Program-made: the position numbers and the translations under genes
Part shown: positions 1 through 6,611 of the stretch, one piece after another
Position numbering within the stretch: position 1 is the first letter of the stretch
Layout: the number at the start of each line of letters is the position of its first letter
Notes under the pieces: model-generated
Seen by the model: the letters and a program-made list of their open reading frames with translations, nothing else
Database searches by the model: none
What the model was told of the DNA's origin: nothing
From: an uncultured Lachnospiraceae bacterium
Lineage (GTDB): Bacteria > Bacillota > Clostridia > Lachnospirales > Lachnospiraceae
Direction: 5' to 3'
DNA: 6,611 bases
Assembly (NCBI GenBank): GCA_902783935.1
Contig: CACZTA010000244.1
Span: forward strand, 1-6,611

Positions 1-1325
1 ATGCTCATCAGGACAAACCCGTAGCAGTTATAATACGTCAGCCCGCAGAGACCCATGGCGACAGAAAGTCCGACGCCGTCCCGGATCCGCCAGCTGTACC
101 GGATCCCGCTCACCCAGAAGCAGAAGATCATGGCCGTCGTCATGATGGCAAGCCCGTCGCTGTTGACATAGGTGAACATGAATGCCGTCTCCGGAAAGAG
201 AACCACGAAAACCGGCAGCATGTAGCGGGCTTTTGACTTCGGAAACAGCATGAAAGCTGCCCTTGAGACAAAAAAAGCCGTTCCGCATCCGGAGAGGATG
301 CTGACCATCCTGGCCGCCATGAGAAGATCAAAGGGTTCATCCGTAAACAATGCCGCAAAATTCTTGAACCACGCCCCGATAATAAAAGGGAGGATCGGGG
401 AAAATGCATACGAGAATCCCCAGATCTCATTCCGGATACGGGGATCGTCCCCTCTCGGAAGCGAGTGATATTTTGCCACGAAGTTGACGACGTCATAATG
501 CATGCCCTCGTCAGGACCCTGCCCGATGGGGGAAATCTTCGCCCATGTATAATAGAGAATAAACCCGAGGCCCATGAGAAGGACCGTAAATACGATTTCC
601 TTCCTGCGGCCCTCCCGCATCACGGCCGTCACGGCCAGAACCGCAAATCCGGCCAGTGCGAGCAGCACGTAGATCCACCGGATCTGCGGGTTATTATAGA
701 ACCGGACCGGCAGGCCGGACGCAAACAGAAGGACGACGGTTCCCGCCGTCAGAAAGGCGTGTGCGATAATCCCGTCAAAAAGCGCCAGGATGCACAGGGC
801 GGCAAAGAACGTTATTCCGATTCCCACGATCACAGGGAGGTTTCCCCTGTCCGGCGGGTTCAGTACGATGCTCTGCACCGTGACGGAATTCCCCGGCTCG
901 TCAAACAGGTCGAACCGGATGGTCCGCACCGGAGCCTTCGTCTCAAAAACCGCCCTGCAGCTGCCGTTTTTGATTTTTACCCGGACACTCTCCGTCTCGT
1001 TATAACCGATGCCGGTATTATAATAGATCTGCATGGTGCCCGGCTCAAAAGACGGTTTTCTGGAGATCCAGGCGCAGTTTACCTCGACAGACTGCACGCA
1101 GGTGTTCAGGCCGTCAAGCTCCACAAAGCCGTCGGTGCCCTTCGCCAGAAACCGGCCGTTGTCGGTAAACTCCGTATCGCTCAGGCCGAGCGCCGACATA
1201 TCCGTAAAGGTCAGCGTCGGATAGCGGTCCCTCCTGTGGACTTCCATCCCGACATAAGCCGCGGCAGACAGCAGGAAAACCAGTGCGGAGAACAGCACCT
1301 TTTTCCAGAAATGCTTTTTATTCAT
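1..1325 (-). CDS. Polytopic membrane protein, DUF2142/GT-C glycosyltransferase-like, with N-terminal ectodomain (3' end outside window)
   Basis: The frame is open from an ATG at 1325-1323 to the window edge, giving 441 codons without a stop. The protein starts MNKKHFWKK, then has a signal-anchor-like helix (about residues 10-28), a soluble, probably beta-rich segment of about 130 residues (30-162), and then many hydrophobic helices (about 163-183, 188-204, 217-235, 244-260, 305-320, 336-357, 368-385, 389-405, 417-440). Between helices 5 and 6 lies GPDEGMHY (residues 270-277), like the acidic first-loop motif of DUF2142 and GT-C membrane glycosyltransferases. By counting helices this loop falls outside the membrane, as expected for enzymes using polyprenyl-phosphate sugars. 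VNSDGLA (387-393) fits a second conserved patch. The likely role is transfer or processing of a lipid-linked sugar at the outer face; the substrate is unknown. The start overlaps the end of rmlD by 8 bp. A YfhO-like or Wzy-type protein is a less likely alternative. The coding call is firm; the family is moderately supported. Confidence 0.8.
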   Translation of the reverse strand, partial: MNKKHFWKKVLFSALVFLLSAAAYVGMEVHRRDRYPTLTFTDMSALGLSDTEFTDNGRFLAKGTDGFVELDGLNTCVQSVEVNCAWISRKPSFEPGTMQIYYNTGIGYNETESVRVKIKNGSCRAVFETKAPVRTIRFDLFDEPGNSVTVQSIVLNPPDRGNLPVIVGIGITFFAALCILALFDGIIAHAFLTAGTVVLLFASGLPVRFYNNPQIRWIYVLLALAGFAVLAVTAVMREGRRKEIVFTVLLMGLGFILYYTWAKISPIGQGPDEGMHYDVVNFVAKYHSLPRGDDPRIRNEIWGFSYAFSPILPFIIGAWFKNFAALFTDEPFDLLMAARMVSILSGCGTAFFVSRAAFMLFPKSKARYMLPVFVVLFPETAFMFTYVNSDGLAIMTTAMIFCFWVSGIRYSWRIRDGVGLSVAMGLCGLTYYNCYGFVLMS

Positions 1326-2235
1326 GTTTTGTCTCACCGATCGCGGCCAGGAATCTCCGGAGGGCATCTCTCCAGTCGGGAAGCGGCTCAAAGCCGTTTT
1401 CCGCCAGCTTCGAGCGGTTCATCCTGCTGTTGTACGGGCGGACCGCCTTTGCGCCGTATTCCTCCGATGTCACGGGGATCACATTGACGCCTGTCACGCC
1501 CGCCTCTTCAAAGATCGCCTTCGTGAAGTCATACCAGGAGATATAGTCTCCCTCATTGGTGACATGATAGATCCCGTACTTTTTCTCTCCCGTCATATCC
1601 ACGACGAGCCGCGCCAGATCCAGCGTATACGTCGGTGTCCCGATCTGGTCGCACACAACTCTCAGGGTGTCATGCGTCTTTGACAGTTTCAGCATGGTGC
1701 GGATGAAATTGCTTCCGTTCGTGCCGAAAACCCACGCAATTCTGAGGATATAATAATCCTTTACATTTCTGATGACCGCCAGCTCGCCTTCTGCTTTTGT
1801 CTCGCCGTATACGTCAAGCGGATGGCGCTCATCCTCCGGTTCCCAGGGCCTCTCCCCGTTTCCGTCAAATACATAATCCGTCGAAAAATAAATCATGGGG
1901 ATGCCGAGCTCCGCACAGCATTTCGCGATATATTCCGTTCCGTTTGCATTGACTTTTCTGCATGCCTCAGGCATTTCTTCCGCCTTGTCGACAGCTGTCC
2001 ACGCCGCGCAGTGAATCATGTAGTCCGGTTTTTCCCGGAAAAGCGTATCGCGCACCTGCTGCTCATCGGTGATATCCAGCTGCACGTACGGCATCTGCGT
2101 CACTGCCGTCCCGTCCTGCACACCGCCGTAGGACGGCTGGATATCGCTCCCGATGCCAGCCATCCCCCTCTTATGGAGTTCATTCATCACGTCATGCCCG
2201 AGCTGTCCCGATACGCCCGTCACAAATGCTTTCAT
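1318..2235 (-). CDS. rfbD: dTDP-4-dehydrorhamnose reductase (RmlD/RfbD)
   Basis: This 305-aa cytoplasmic short-chain dehydrogenase is expected to reduce dTDP-4-dehydro-L-rhamnose to dTDP-L-rhamnose with NAD(P)H, the last step of the Rml pathway. An N-terminal Rossmann motif GVSGQLG is at residues 7-13. CAAWTAVDKAEE (76-87), STDYVFDG (118-125) and the catalytic Y143xxxK147 in YGETK follow. WVFG (168-171), DQIGTPTYT (196-204) and RPYNSRMNRSKL (266-277) match the substrate-binding part of RmlD, which separates it from epimerases such as RmlB or GalE. The length is normal for the family and no key residue is missing. The ATG at 2235 has a good ribosome binding site and begins directly with the first beta strand (MKAFVTG). 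It lies 19 bp after a glycosyltransferase gene and overlaps the next gene by 8 bp. Its presence suggests that the glycan made here contains L-rhamnose. An alternative symbol is rmlD. Confidence 0.95.
   Translation of the reverse strand: MKAFVTGVSGQLGHDVMNELHKRGMAGIGSDIQPSYGGVQDGTAVTQMPYVQLDITDEQQVRDTLFREKPDYMIHCAAWTAVDKAEEMPEACRKVNANGTEYIAKCCAELGIPMIYFSTDYVFDGNGERPWEPEDERHPLDVYGETKAEGELAVIRNVKDYYILRIAWVFGTNGSNFIRTMLKLSKTHDTLRVVCDQIGTPTYTLDLARLVVDMTGEKKYGIYHVTNEGDYISWYDFTKAIFEEAGVTGVNVIPVTSEEYGAKAVRPYNSRMNRSKLAENGFEPLPDWRDALRRFLAAIGETKHE
1333..1338 (-). promoter_or_regulatory. Weak ribosome binding site of the membrane protein, inside the end of rfbD
   Basis: The minus strand reads GGTGAG 7 nt before the ATG at 1325. 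The match to the Shine-Dalgarno consensus is only partial. Because this start overlaps the rfbD stop (ATGAATAA at 1325-1318), translation is probably helped by ribosomes finishing rfbD. The coupling is inferred from the arrangement. Confidence 0.45.
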
Positions 2236-2240
2236 GTTTC

Positions 2241-2250
2241 TCTCCCCTTT
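2241..2250 (-). promoter_or_regulatory. Ribosome binding site of rfbD
   Basis: The minus strand reads AAAGGGGAGA, ending 5 nt before the ATG at 2235. It fills most of the 19-bp gap after the TGA of the glycosyltransferase gene and fixes the rfbD start. Confidence 0.75.
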
Positions 2251-2254
2251 CCGT

Positions 2255-4675
2255 TCAGCTGCGTTTTAAGGAAAAATCCTGGGTGATCATGCTGAGGTTC
2301 GGATTATAATACGGATCGCCGTCCCTCAGGATATCCGGCCACTTCTTCTCGAAATACTTCAGTTCTTTTCCGAAGCGGCTCTTTTTCTCCGGTGTGTTCT
2401 CGAGTCCCCTTGATTTCGATTCATAGTGATACAGCTCCGCATAGGGATTGTATACGATCAGGTATCCCTTTTCCCGGATCTTCATGCAGAGGTCAATATC
2501 GTTAAATGCAACCGCAAGCTCTTCGGTGAAGCCCCCGGCTTCCCTGAACACGGATGCGCGGACCATCATGCACGCCGCGGTCACTGCGCTGTAGTCCTGC
2601 TGGCAGATGATCCTGTGCTGATACCCGCTCACGCCGCGCTTCTGATTGACGAAGGCGTGGCCGGCCACGCCGCCCCAGCCGATGATCGCACCCGCGTGCT
2701 GGATCGTGTCGTCCCCGTAGTAGAGCCTCGCGCCGACAGCGCCGACATCCGGCCGCATGCAGAAACCGAGCATCTCCCGCACGGCATCGCTGATAAACTC
2801 GGTATCGTTATTTAGCAGCAGAAGATAGTCCCCTTTCGCCTCCCTGACGCCGAAATTGTTGATTGCGGAATAGTTGAATCCGCCCTCATAAGTGATGACA
2901 CGGATTCTCGGATCCCGATCCGTGAGTTCACGGTAACCGGCGAATGTCTCCTCCTCCGTGCTGTTATTCTCAATAATGATGATCTCAATGTTCGGATAAT
3001 CGGAACACCTGTCCAGGCTGTCCAGGCATTTTCTGAGATCCGCGATATGATCCTTATTCGGGATCAGGACGGAGACGAGCGGTTCCTCCTCCCAGTGCCA
3101 GATCGTCCTGTAGATCCCCGGAAATTCCCCGTTTTCCACGGTTGCAGGCCAGTTTTTCCGCCGGTAATGCGCTTCGATCGCCCGCTTCCCGGCTTCAAAC
3201 GCATAAAGCTTGCTCTCGGGATTTGCCGCCGTACTTCCCTCAAAAAACCGCCAGTGATAGAGGATTTTCGGAATATGGACGATCCCGTCCGTCTGTTCCG
3301 TGCAGCGCAGGATAAAATCATAGTCCTGCGCCCCGTCGAATGCCGGGTCGAGAAGGCCGGTGCGCTCCAGCAGTTCTCTCCTGACCGATGTCAGGTGGCA
3401 GATATAATTCACCGAACAGAGGAAATCGGGGTCATAATCGGGCTTCAGGTTCGGCTGCATGAGCTTGTCCCCGGTCCCGATCTTGTCTTCATCCGTATAG
3501 ATGAGTTCCGCCTCCGGATGAACTGCCGCTGCCTTTGCCGTCTCATAGAGCGCGCTCGGGACGAGCAGGTCATCGTGATCACAGAACATGATCCACTCCC
3601 CTTTTGCCTCACGGATTGCCGCATTCGTGTTTTCGGCGATCCTCAGCCGCTCCCCGTGCCTGACGGTGCGGATCCTCGCATCGGACGCCTCCAGCTCATC
3701 CAGAAGGCCGGATATCGGGGAATCCGGACCGCTTCCGTCCGACAGAATCAGTTCCCAGTTCGCATAACTTTGCTTTTTTACGGAATCAGCCAGCTCCCGG
3801 AGATATTTATCCGGCGTCCGGTAACAGGGGACGACGATGCTGATGAGGGGCGCCGGGACGGGCGGTTCCCTCCGCTGTGCCTGCAGCATCCGCTCGGACG
3901 GCAGGTGCTTCCCGATCCAGTCCGCATAATTCACAGTGCGCATCGCCGGATTAAACAGTTTGTTCCAGGTCTTCGCCGCCAGTGCGGACATCCCGTTATA
4001 CAGAAATGCATCCCGGGCTTTTCCGAGCAGATGGCCTGCTTTTCTCACCTGTACATGCGCTTCATCCGTCGGATAGGTCAGCACAACCGTATCTTCGGAT
4101 GTGCGGAGCCTGACCCTGACCGGTCCTTCCGGGACGGGACGGAGTTCGATATTGAACCCGTTATCCGGGTCAACCGGATACTCATCAAACAGCTCCACGG
4201 TATCATACCGCTTATACCGCTCGACCCGGTCTGTCAGTTTCTTACCGTCTTTTCCGAATACTTCCACGCATACGGGCTCCCTGGCGGCAGCCCAGCCCTG
4301 GACGCGGAAAAACCCGTCTTTGCGGTTGACGGTATATTCATCGATATAATACCTGACCCCCCGCCGCTTTTCCTCGAGTCCGGCAGTCCGGATCGTAAAG
4401 CACAGTTTTTTTCCCGTTTCCCCGTCTGACCAGACTTTCAGCCTTTTCCCCGGCGGAAGCGTCTCCTCAAAGCGGAAGATGACTTTTGTCTCACAGCCCC
4501 CGTACCGTTCATCCACATTGTCCGTCAGCTGTATGACTTCCGCCGGAACCGGCTTTCCCCCGAGTTCCGCGGTGAGATCCGTTCCGGGCACAAGCCATCC
4601 GAACAGATAGTAAATCTTTTCGTCCGTCAGTGAAAAGCGGTCGTTTTTTACCAGAAACCCCTGGTTAAATACCAT
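2255..4675 (-). CDS. Two-domain family 2 glycosyltransferase with N-terminal beta-rich modules (rhamnosyltransferase-like)
   Basis: This complete 806-aa protein has no membrane segment and probably acts at the inner face of the membrane. Residues 1-205 look like two beta-rich modules, each with a GW motif (FGW about 25-27; VQGW about 125-128), ending in DPDNGFNI (169-176). A helical linker with YADWIGKHLP (250-259) follows. The first GT-A domain (about 276-520) has ISIVVPCYRTP, the metal-binding DHDD (366-369), YTDEDK (393-398) and DGAQDYDF (447-454). The second (about 531-755) has VSVLIPNKDH, NNDTE (622-626), VTAACMM and FNDIDLC (724-730), typical of COG1216 rhamnosyltransferase-like enzymes. 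The tail is DGDPYYNPNL (786-795). Both domains keep their acidic motifs, so both may be active and add two sugars or two linkages. The ATG at 4675 follows an AAGGAG site. It is a paralogue of the upstream gene. The neighbouring rmlD makes dTDP-rhamnose a reasonable donor for at least one domain; this is inferred. Confidence 0.9.
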   Translation of the reverse strand: MVFNQGFLVKNDRFSLTDEKIYYLFGWLVPGTDLTAELGGKPVPAEVIQLTDNVDERYGGCETKVIFRFEETLPPGKRLKVWSDGETGKKLCFTIRTAGLEEKRRGVRYYIDEYTVNRKDGFFRVQGWAAAREPVCVEVFGKDGKKLTDRVERYKRYDTVELFDEYPVDPDNGFNIELRPVPEGPVRVRLRTSEDTVVLTYPTDEAHVQVRKAGHLLGKARDAFLYNGMSALAAKTWNKLFNPAMRTVNYADWIGKHLPSERMLQAQRREPPVPAPLISIVVPCYRTPDKYLRELADSVKKQSYANWELILSDGSGPDSPISGLLDELEASDARIRTVRHGERLRIAENTNAAIREAKGEWIMFCDHDDLLVPSALYETAKAAAVHPEAELIYTDEDKIGTGDKLMQPNLKPDYDPDFLCSVNYICHLTSVRRELLERTGLLDPAFDGAQDYDFILRCTEQTDGIVHIPKILYHWRFFEGSTAANPESKLYAFEAGKRAIEAHYRRKNWPATVENGEFPGIYRTIWHWEEEPLVSVLIPNKDHIADLRKCLDSLDRCSDYPNIEIIIIENNSTEEETFAGYRELTDRDPRIRVITYEGGFNYSAINNFGVREAKGDYLLLLNNDTEFISDAVREMLGFCMRPDVGAVGARLYYGDDTIQHAGAIIGWGGVAGHAFVNQKRGVSGYQHRIICQQDYSAVTAACMMVRASVFREAGGFTEELAVAFNDIDLCMKIREKGYLIVYNPYAELYHYESKSRGLENTPEKKSRFGKELKYFEKKWPDILRDGDPYYNPNLSMITQDFSLKRS

Positions 4676-4682
4676 ATGCTCA

Positions 4683-4688
4683 CTCCTT
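4683..4688 (-). promoter_or_regulatory. Ribosome binding site of the 806-aa glycosyltransferase
   Basis: The minus strand reads AAGGAG 7 nt before the ATG at 4675. It lies in the 22-bp gap after the TAA of the upstream gene and supports the chosen start. The gap has no room for a promoter or terminator. Confidence 0.8.
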
Positions 4689-4697
4689 AAGCGCTTC

Positions 4698-6611
4698 TTA
4701 CAGATCTTCCGGATTCCCCGTCGGATACTGTCCCTTCAGGGCAAAATCCGAACGGTTCGGTTCCAGGTTCGGATTGAAATACGGATCACCGTCCTTAAAA
4801 TAGGACGGCCATCTGTTCCGCAGACGCTCCGCTTCACTCAGGAAACGCCTGTGTTTTTCGTCGTCGTCCCGGGCCATGTCGCTCCCGCGGGTCTTTGATT
4901 CATCGTGCATGAGTTCGGCGAACACATTCTCCACGACAAGCAGTCCCTTCTCTCTCAGCTTCAGGCAGTAATCCACATCGTTGAACGCGACCTGATACTC
5001 CGGATCAAAGCCGCCGGCTTCATCAAAGACGCTCTTTTTTGTCATCATGCACGCAGCGGTCACCGCGCTCAGGTCCTGCGTCGAATTCGCCCGCCCGCCG
5101 TAAGTAAAGACCTTCGACGAGAGTCCTGCGAACATATGGCCGGCAGCGCCTCCCATGCCGAGAATGACGCCCGCGTGCTGGATCGTCCCGTCCGGATACA
5201 GGAGCTTTGCCCCGACGCAGCCGACATCCGCGCGCTGCGCATGGCCGAGCATTTCCTCTATCCAGTCCGGCGTAATGACTTCCGTATCATTGTTCAGGAA
5301 GAGCAGGTACTCGCCCGCCGCTTCCTTTGCGCCGAAATTATTAATCAGGGAGTAATTAAACGGCTCTGTCCATCTGAGGATGCGCACATTGCCGTGTTTC
5401 TCCGTCAGTTCCCGGTAATAAGCTTCCGTCTCCGTTTCCACGGATCCGTTTTCAATCAGCAGCACTTCAAAATTCCTGTACGTCGATTTCCCAAAGACCG
5501 AATCAAGGCAGCGCCGGAGATCCGCAGCATGGTCGCGGGTCGGGATGATGATTGATACCAGCGGGTTCCCCTGCACCTCAAAAATGGTGCGGTAGCGTCC
5601 CCAGTACTGCGTCATCTCCACTCTCGCGGGAATGCCGAGCCGCTCATAGTGCGCAGCGACCGCGCGGCGCCCGTTTTCGTAGGCATACATCTTGCTCTCG
5701 GGATTCCCCGCCGTCGAATCCATATGCGCCCGCCAGTGATACAGCGCTTTCGGGACGTGCCGGATGCTTCTCGCCTGTTCGCAGCACCGCAGGATGAAAT
5801 CATAATCCTGCGCGCCGTCAAATTCACTCCGGAGGAGCCCCGCCATCTGCACAACCATCCTTCTGACGGCAAAAATATGGCATATATAATTATTGCTTCT
5901 CAGCAGGTCGAGATTGAAATCCGGTTTGAAGTTCGGATCGTAATAGATATTGCCCGTCTGGGTGATCTTATCCTCGTCCGTATAGACGATATCCACGTCG
6001 ATATCCGAATTAAAGGCTTTGACGATTTCATGGCACGCAGAAGGATCCAGCGTGTCGTCGTGATCCGCGAGCATGATAATGTCGCCCTCCGCCATCCGGA
6101 TCGCTTCATTCGTATTCTCCGAAATGCCCCTGTTTTCCTCGAGCCTTCTGTACCGGACGCGGGGATCGTCCCCGTAATGCTCCTTAATAAACGCCCCCAC
6201 CCGGTCTTCCGTGCTGCCGTCCGCCAGGCAGAGCTCCAGCTTTCCGTACGTCTGGTTCAGTACCGAATCGCAGATTTCCTGCAGGTAGTTCAGCGGCGTG
6301 TTATAGAGCGGGATCACCACACTGATCACCGGTTCCTGCGGGAAATGTTCGCCCCTCTGCCGCTCCCGCTCTTCTTCGGGCACGGCATGCTCCCGCATCC
6401 AGTCATCATATTCCATGGGCGGTTCATCCGGGGCAGAGATTACCCCCGCCCGGATCAGGTCTCTGCGCTCTTTTCTTTTCGCCGGGTCCATCTCGATATT
6501 CAGATCACAGCTGAGCACGCCCCTCGGATTTTCGATCCGCAGCACGTACGGCAGGTTTTCAATGGTTTCATACGGGATCTTGATATTGAACCCGGATTTC
6601 CTGTTCGGATC
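4698..6611 (-). CDS. Two-domain family 2 glycosyltransferase, paralogue of the next gene (5' end outside window)
   Basis: The reading frame is open to the window edge: 637 codons are visible, and 22 of them lie upstream of the GTG at 6545, which is therefore not the true start. Those first residues, DPNRKSGFNIKIP, match the end of the N-terminal module in the neighbouring paralogue (DPDNGFNIELRP), so probably about 170 residues are missing. In visible numbering, a charged linker contains YDDWMREH (68-75). The first GT-A domain (about 94-340) has ISVVIPLYNTP, DHDD (183-186), YTDEDK (210-215) and DGAQDYDF (265-272). The second (about 350-570) has VSIIIPTRDH, NNDTE (440-444), VTAACMM and FNDVDYC (543-549). 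The tail has DGDPYFNPNL. Both sites look intact. The predicted role is cytoplasmic assembly of a surface glycan; donor and acceptor are unknown. It sits 22 bp before its paralogue with no terminator between, which suggests an ancient tandem duplication within one operon. Confidence 0.9.
   Translation of the reverse strand, partial: DPNRKSGFNIKIPYETIENLPYVLRIENPRGVLSCDLNIEMDPAKRKERRDLIRAGVISAPDEPPMEYDDWMREHAVPEEERERQRGEHFPQEPVISVVIPLYNTPLNYLQEICDSVLNQTYGKLELCLADGSTEDRVGAFIKEHYGDDPRVRYRRLEENRGISENTNEAIRMAEGDIIMLADHDDTLDPSACHEIVKAFNSDIDVDIVYTDEDKITQTGNIYYDPNFKPDFNLDLLRSNNYICHIFAVRRMVVQMAGLLRSEFDGAQDYDFILRCCEQARSIRHVPKALYHWRAHMDSTAGNPESKMYAYENGRRAVAAHYERLGIPARVEMTQYWGRYRTIFEVQGNPLVSIIIPTRDHAADLRRCLDSVFGKSTYRNFEVLLIENGSVETETEAYYRELTEKHGNVRILRWTEPFNYSLINNFGAKEAAGEYLLFLNNDTEVITPDWIEEMLGHAQRADVGCVGAKLLYPDGTIQHAGVILGMGGAAGHMFAGLSSKVFTYGGRANSTQDLSAVTAACMMTKKSVFDEAGGFDPEYQVAFNDVDYCLKLREKGLLVVENVFAELMHDESKTRGSDMARDDDEKHRRFLSEAERLRNRWPSYFKDGDPYFNPNLEPNRSDFALKGQYPTGNPEDL

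Noticed and set aside
140..496. Minus-strand open frame (118 codons)
   Set aside because: It overlaps the membrane protein in another frame on the same strand. The longer frame has consistent transmembrane helices and a family motif, so this one is a shadow.
465..1487. Long plus-strand open frame (340 codons)
   Set aside because: It lies antisense to the membrane protein and the end of rfbD, both recognisable. Its translation is rich in Arg, His and Pro with no domain pattern, as expected of a shadow frame.
3047..4429. Long plus-strand open frame (460 codons)
   Set aside because: It lies entirely antisense to the 806-aa glycosyltransferase, whose motifs are intact. The translation has low-complexity Arg/Pro/Ile composition and no recognisable family.
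4689..4696. 8-bp palindrome AAGCGCTT in the gap between the two glycosyltransferase genes
   Set aside because: It is too short to be a terminator and sits between the stop codon and the ribosome binding site; such a palindrome is expected by chance.
4789..4808. Perfect 7-bp inverted repeat with a 6-nt loop (CCGTCCT and AGGACGG), possible terminator
   Set aside because: It lies inside coding sequence for the conserved FKDGDP tail, has no following T-tract, and is about 90 bp before the stop codon. It is best explained by codon content.
1..6611. CRISPR arrays, tRNA or rRNA genes, insertion sequences
   Set aside because: I saw no regularly spaced repeats, no RNA gene signatures and no transposase or terminal inverted repeats; the window is almost entirely accounted for by four protein genes.

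Overview
The window is wall-to-wall minus-strand coding sequence from a bacterial cell-surface polysaccharide locus. In transcription order (from high to low coordinates) it holds four genes: the 3' part of a two-catalytic-domain family 2 glycosyltransferase (4698 to beyond 6611), a complete paralogue of it (2255-4675, 806 aa), rmlD/rfbD for the last step of dTDP-L-rhamnose synthesis (1318-2235, 305 aa), and the 5' part of a polytopic membrane protein resembling DUF2142/GT-C type glycosyltransferases (from 1325 to beyond position 1). The junctions are 22 bp, 19 bp and an 8-bp overlap. No terminator or promoter is apparent between genes, so the four probably share one transcript that starts and ends outside the window.

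The organism is most likely a Gram-positive anaerobe of the Clostridia, Lachnospiraceae-like. The evidence is AAGGAG/GGGGAG-type Shine-Dalgarno sites, moderately GC-rich coding sequence, and glycosyltransferases with the N-terminal beta-rich modules and DGDPYxNPNL tails that I associate with that group. This assignment is inferred from style and not from a marker gene.

A plausible joint role: RmlD supplies dTDP-L-rhamnose, the two cytoplasmic GT2 proteins (four GT-A domains in all) build a rhamnose-containing glycan on a lipid carrier, and the membrane protein acts on the outer face, adding a side-chain sugar or otherwise handling a lipid-linked sugar. The donor and acceptor of each transferase cannot be read from the sequence. 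rmlA, rmlB and rmlC are not in the window.

Nothing here is a clearly undescribed system. The points most worth a second look are the tandem pair of double-domain transferases with different metal-binding motifs in each half, their unassigned N-terminal modules, and the extracytoplasmic domain at the front of the membrane protein. Both end genes are cut by the window edges.
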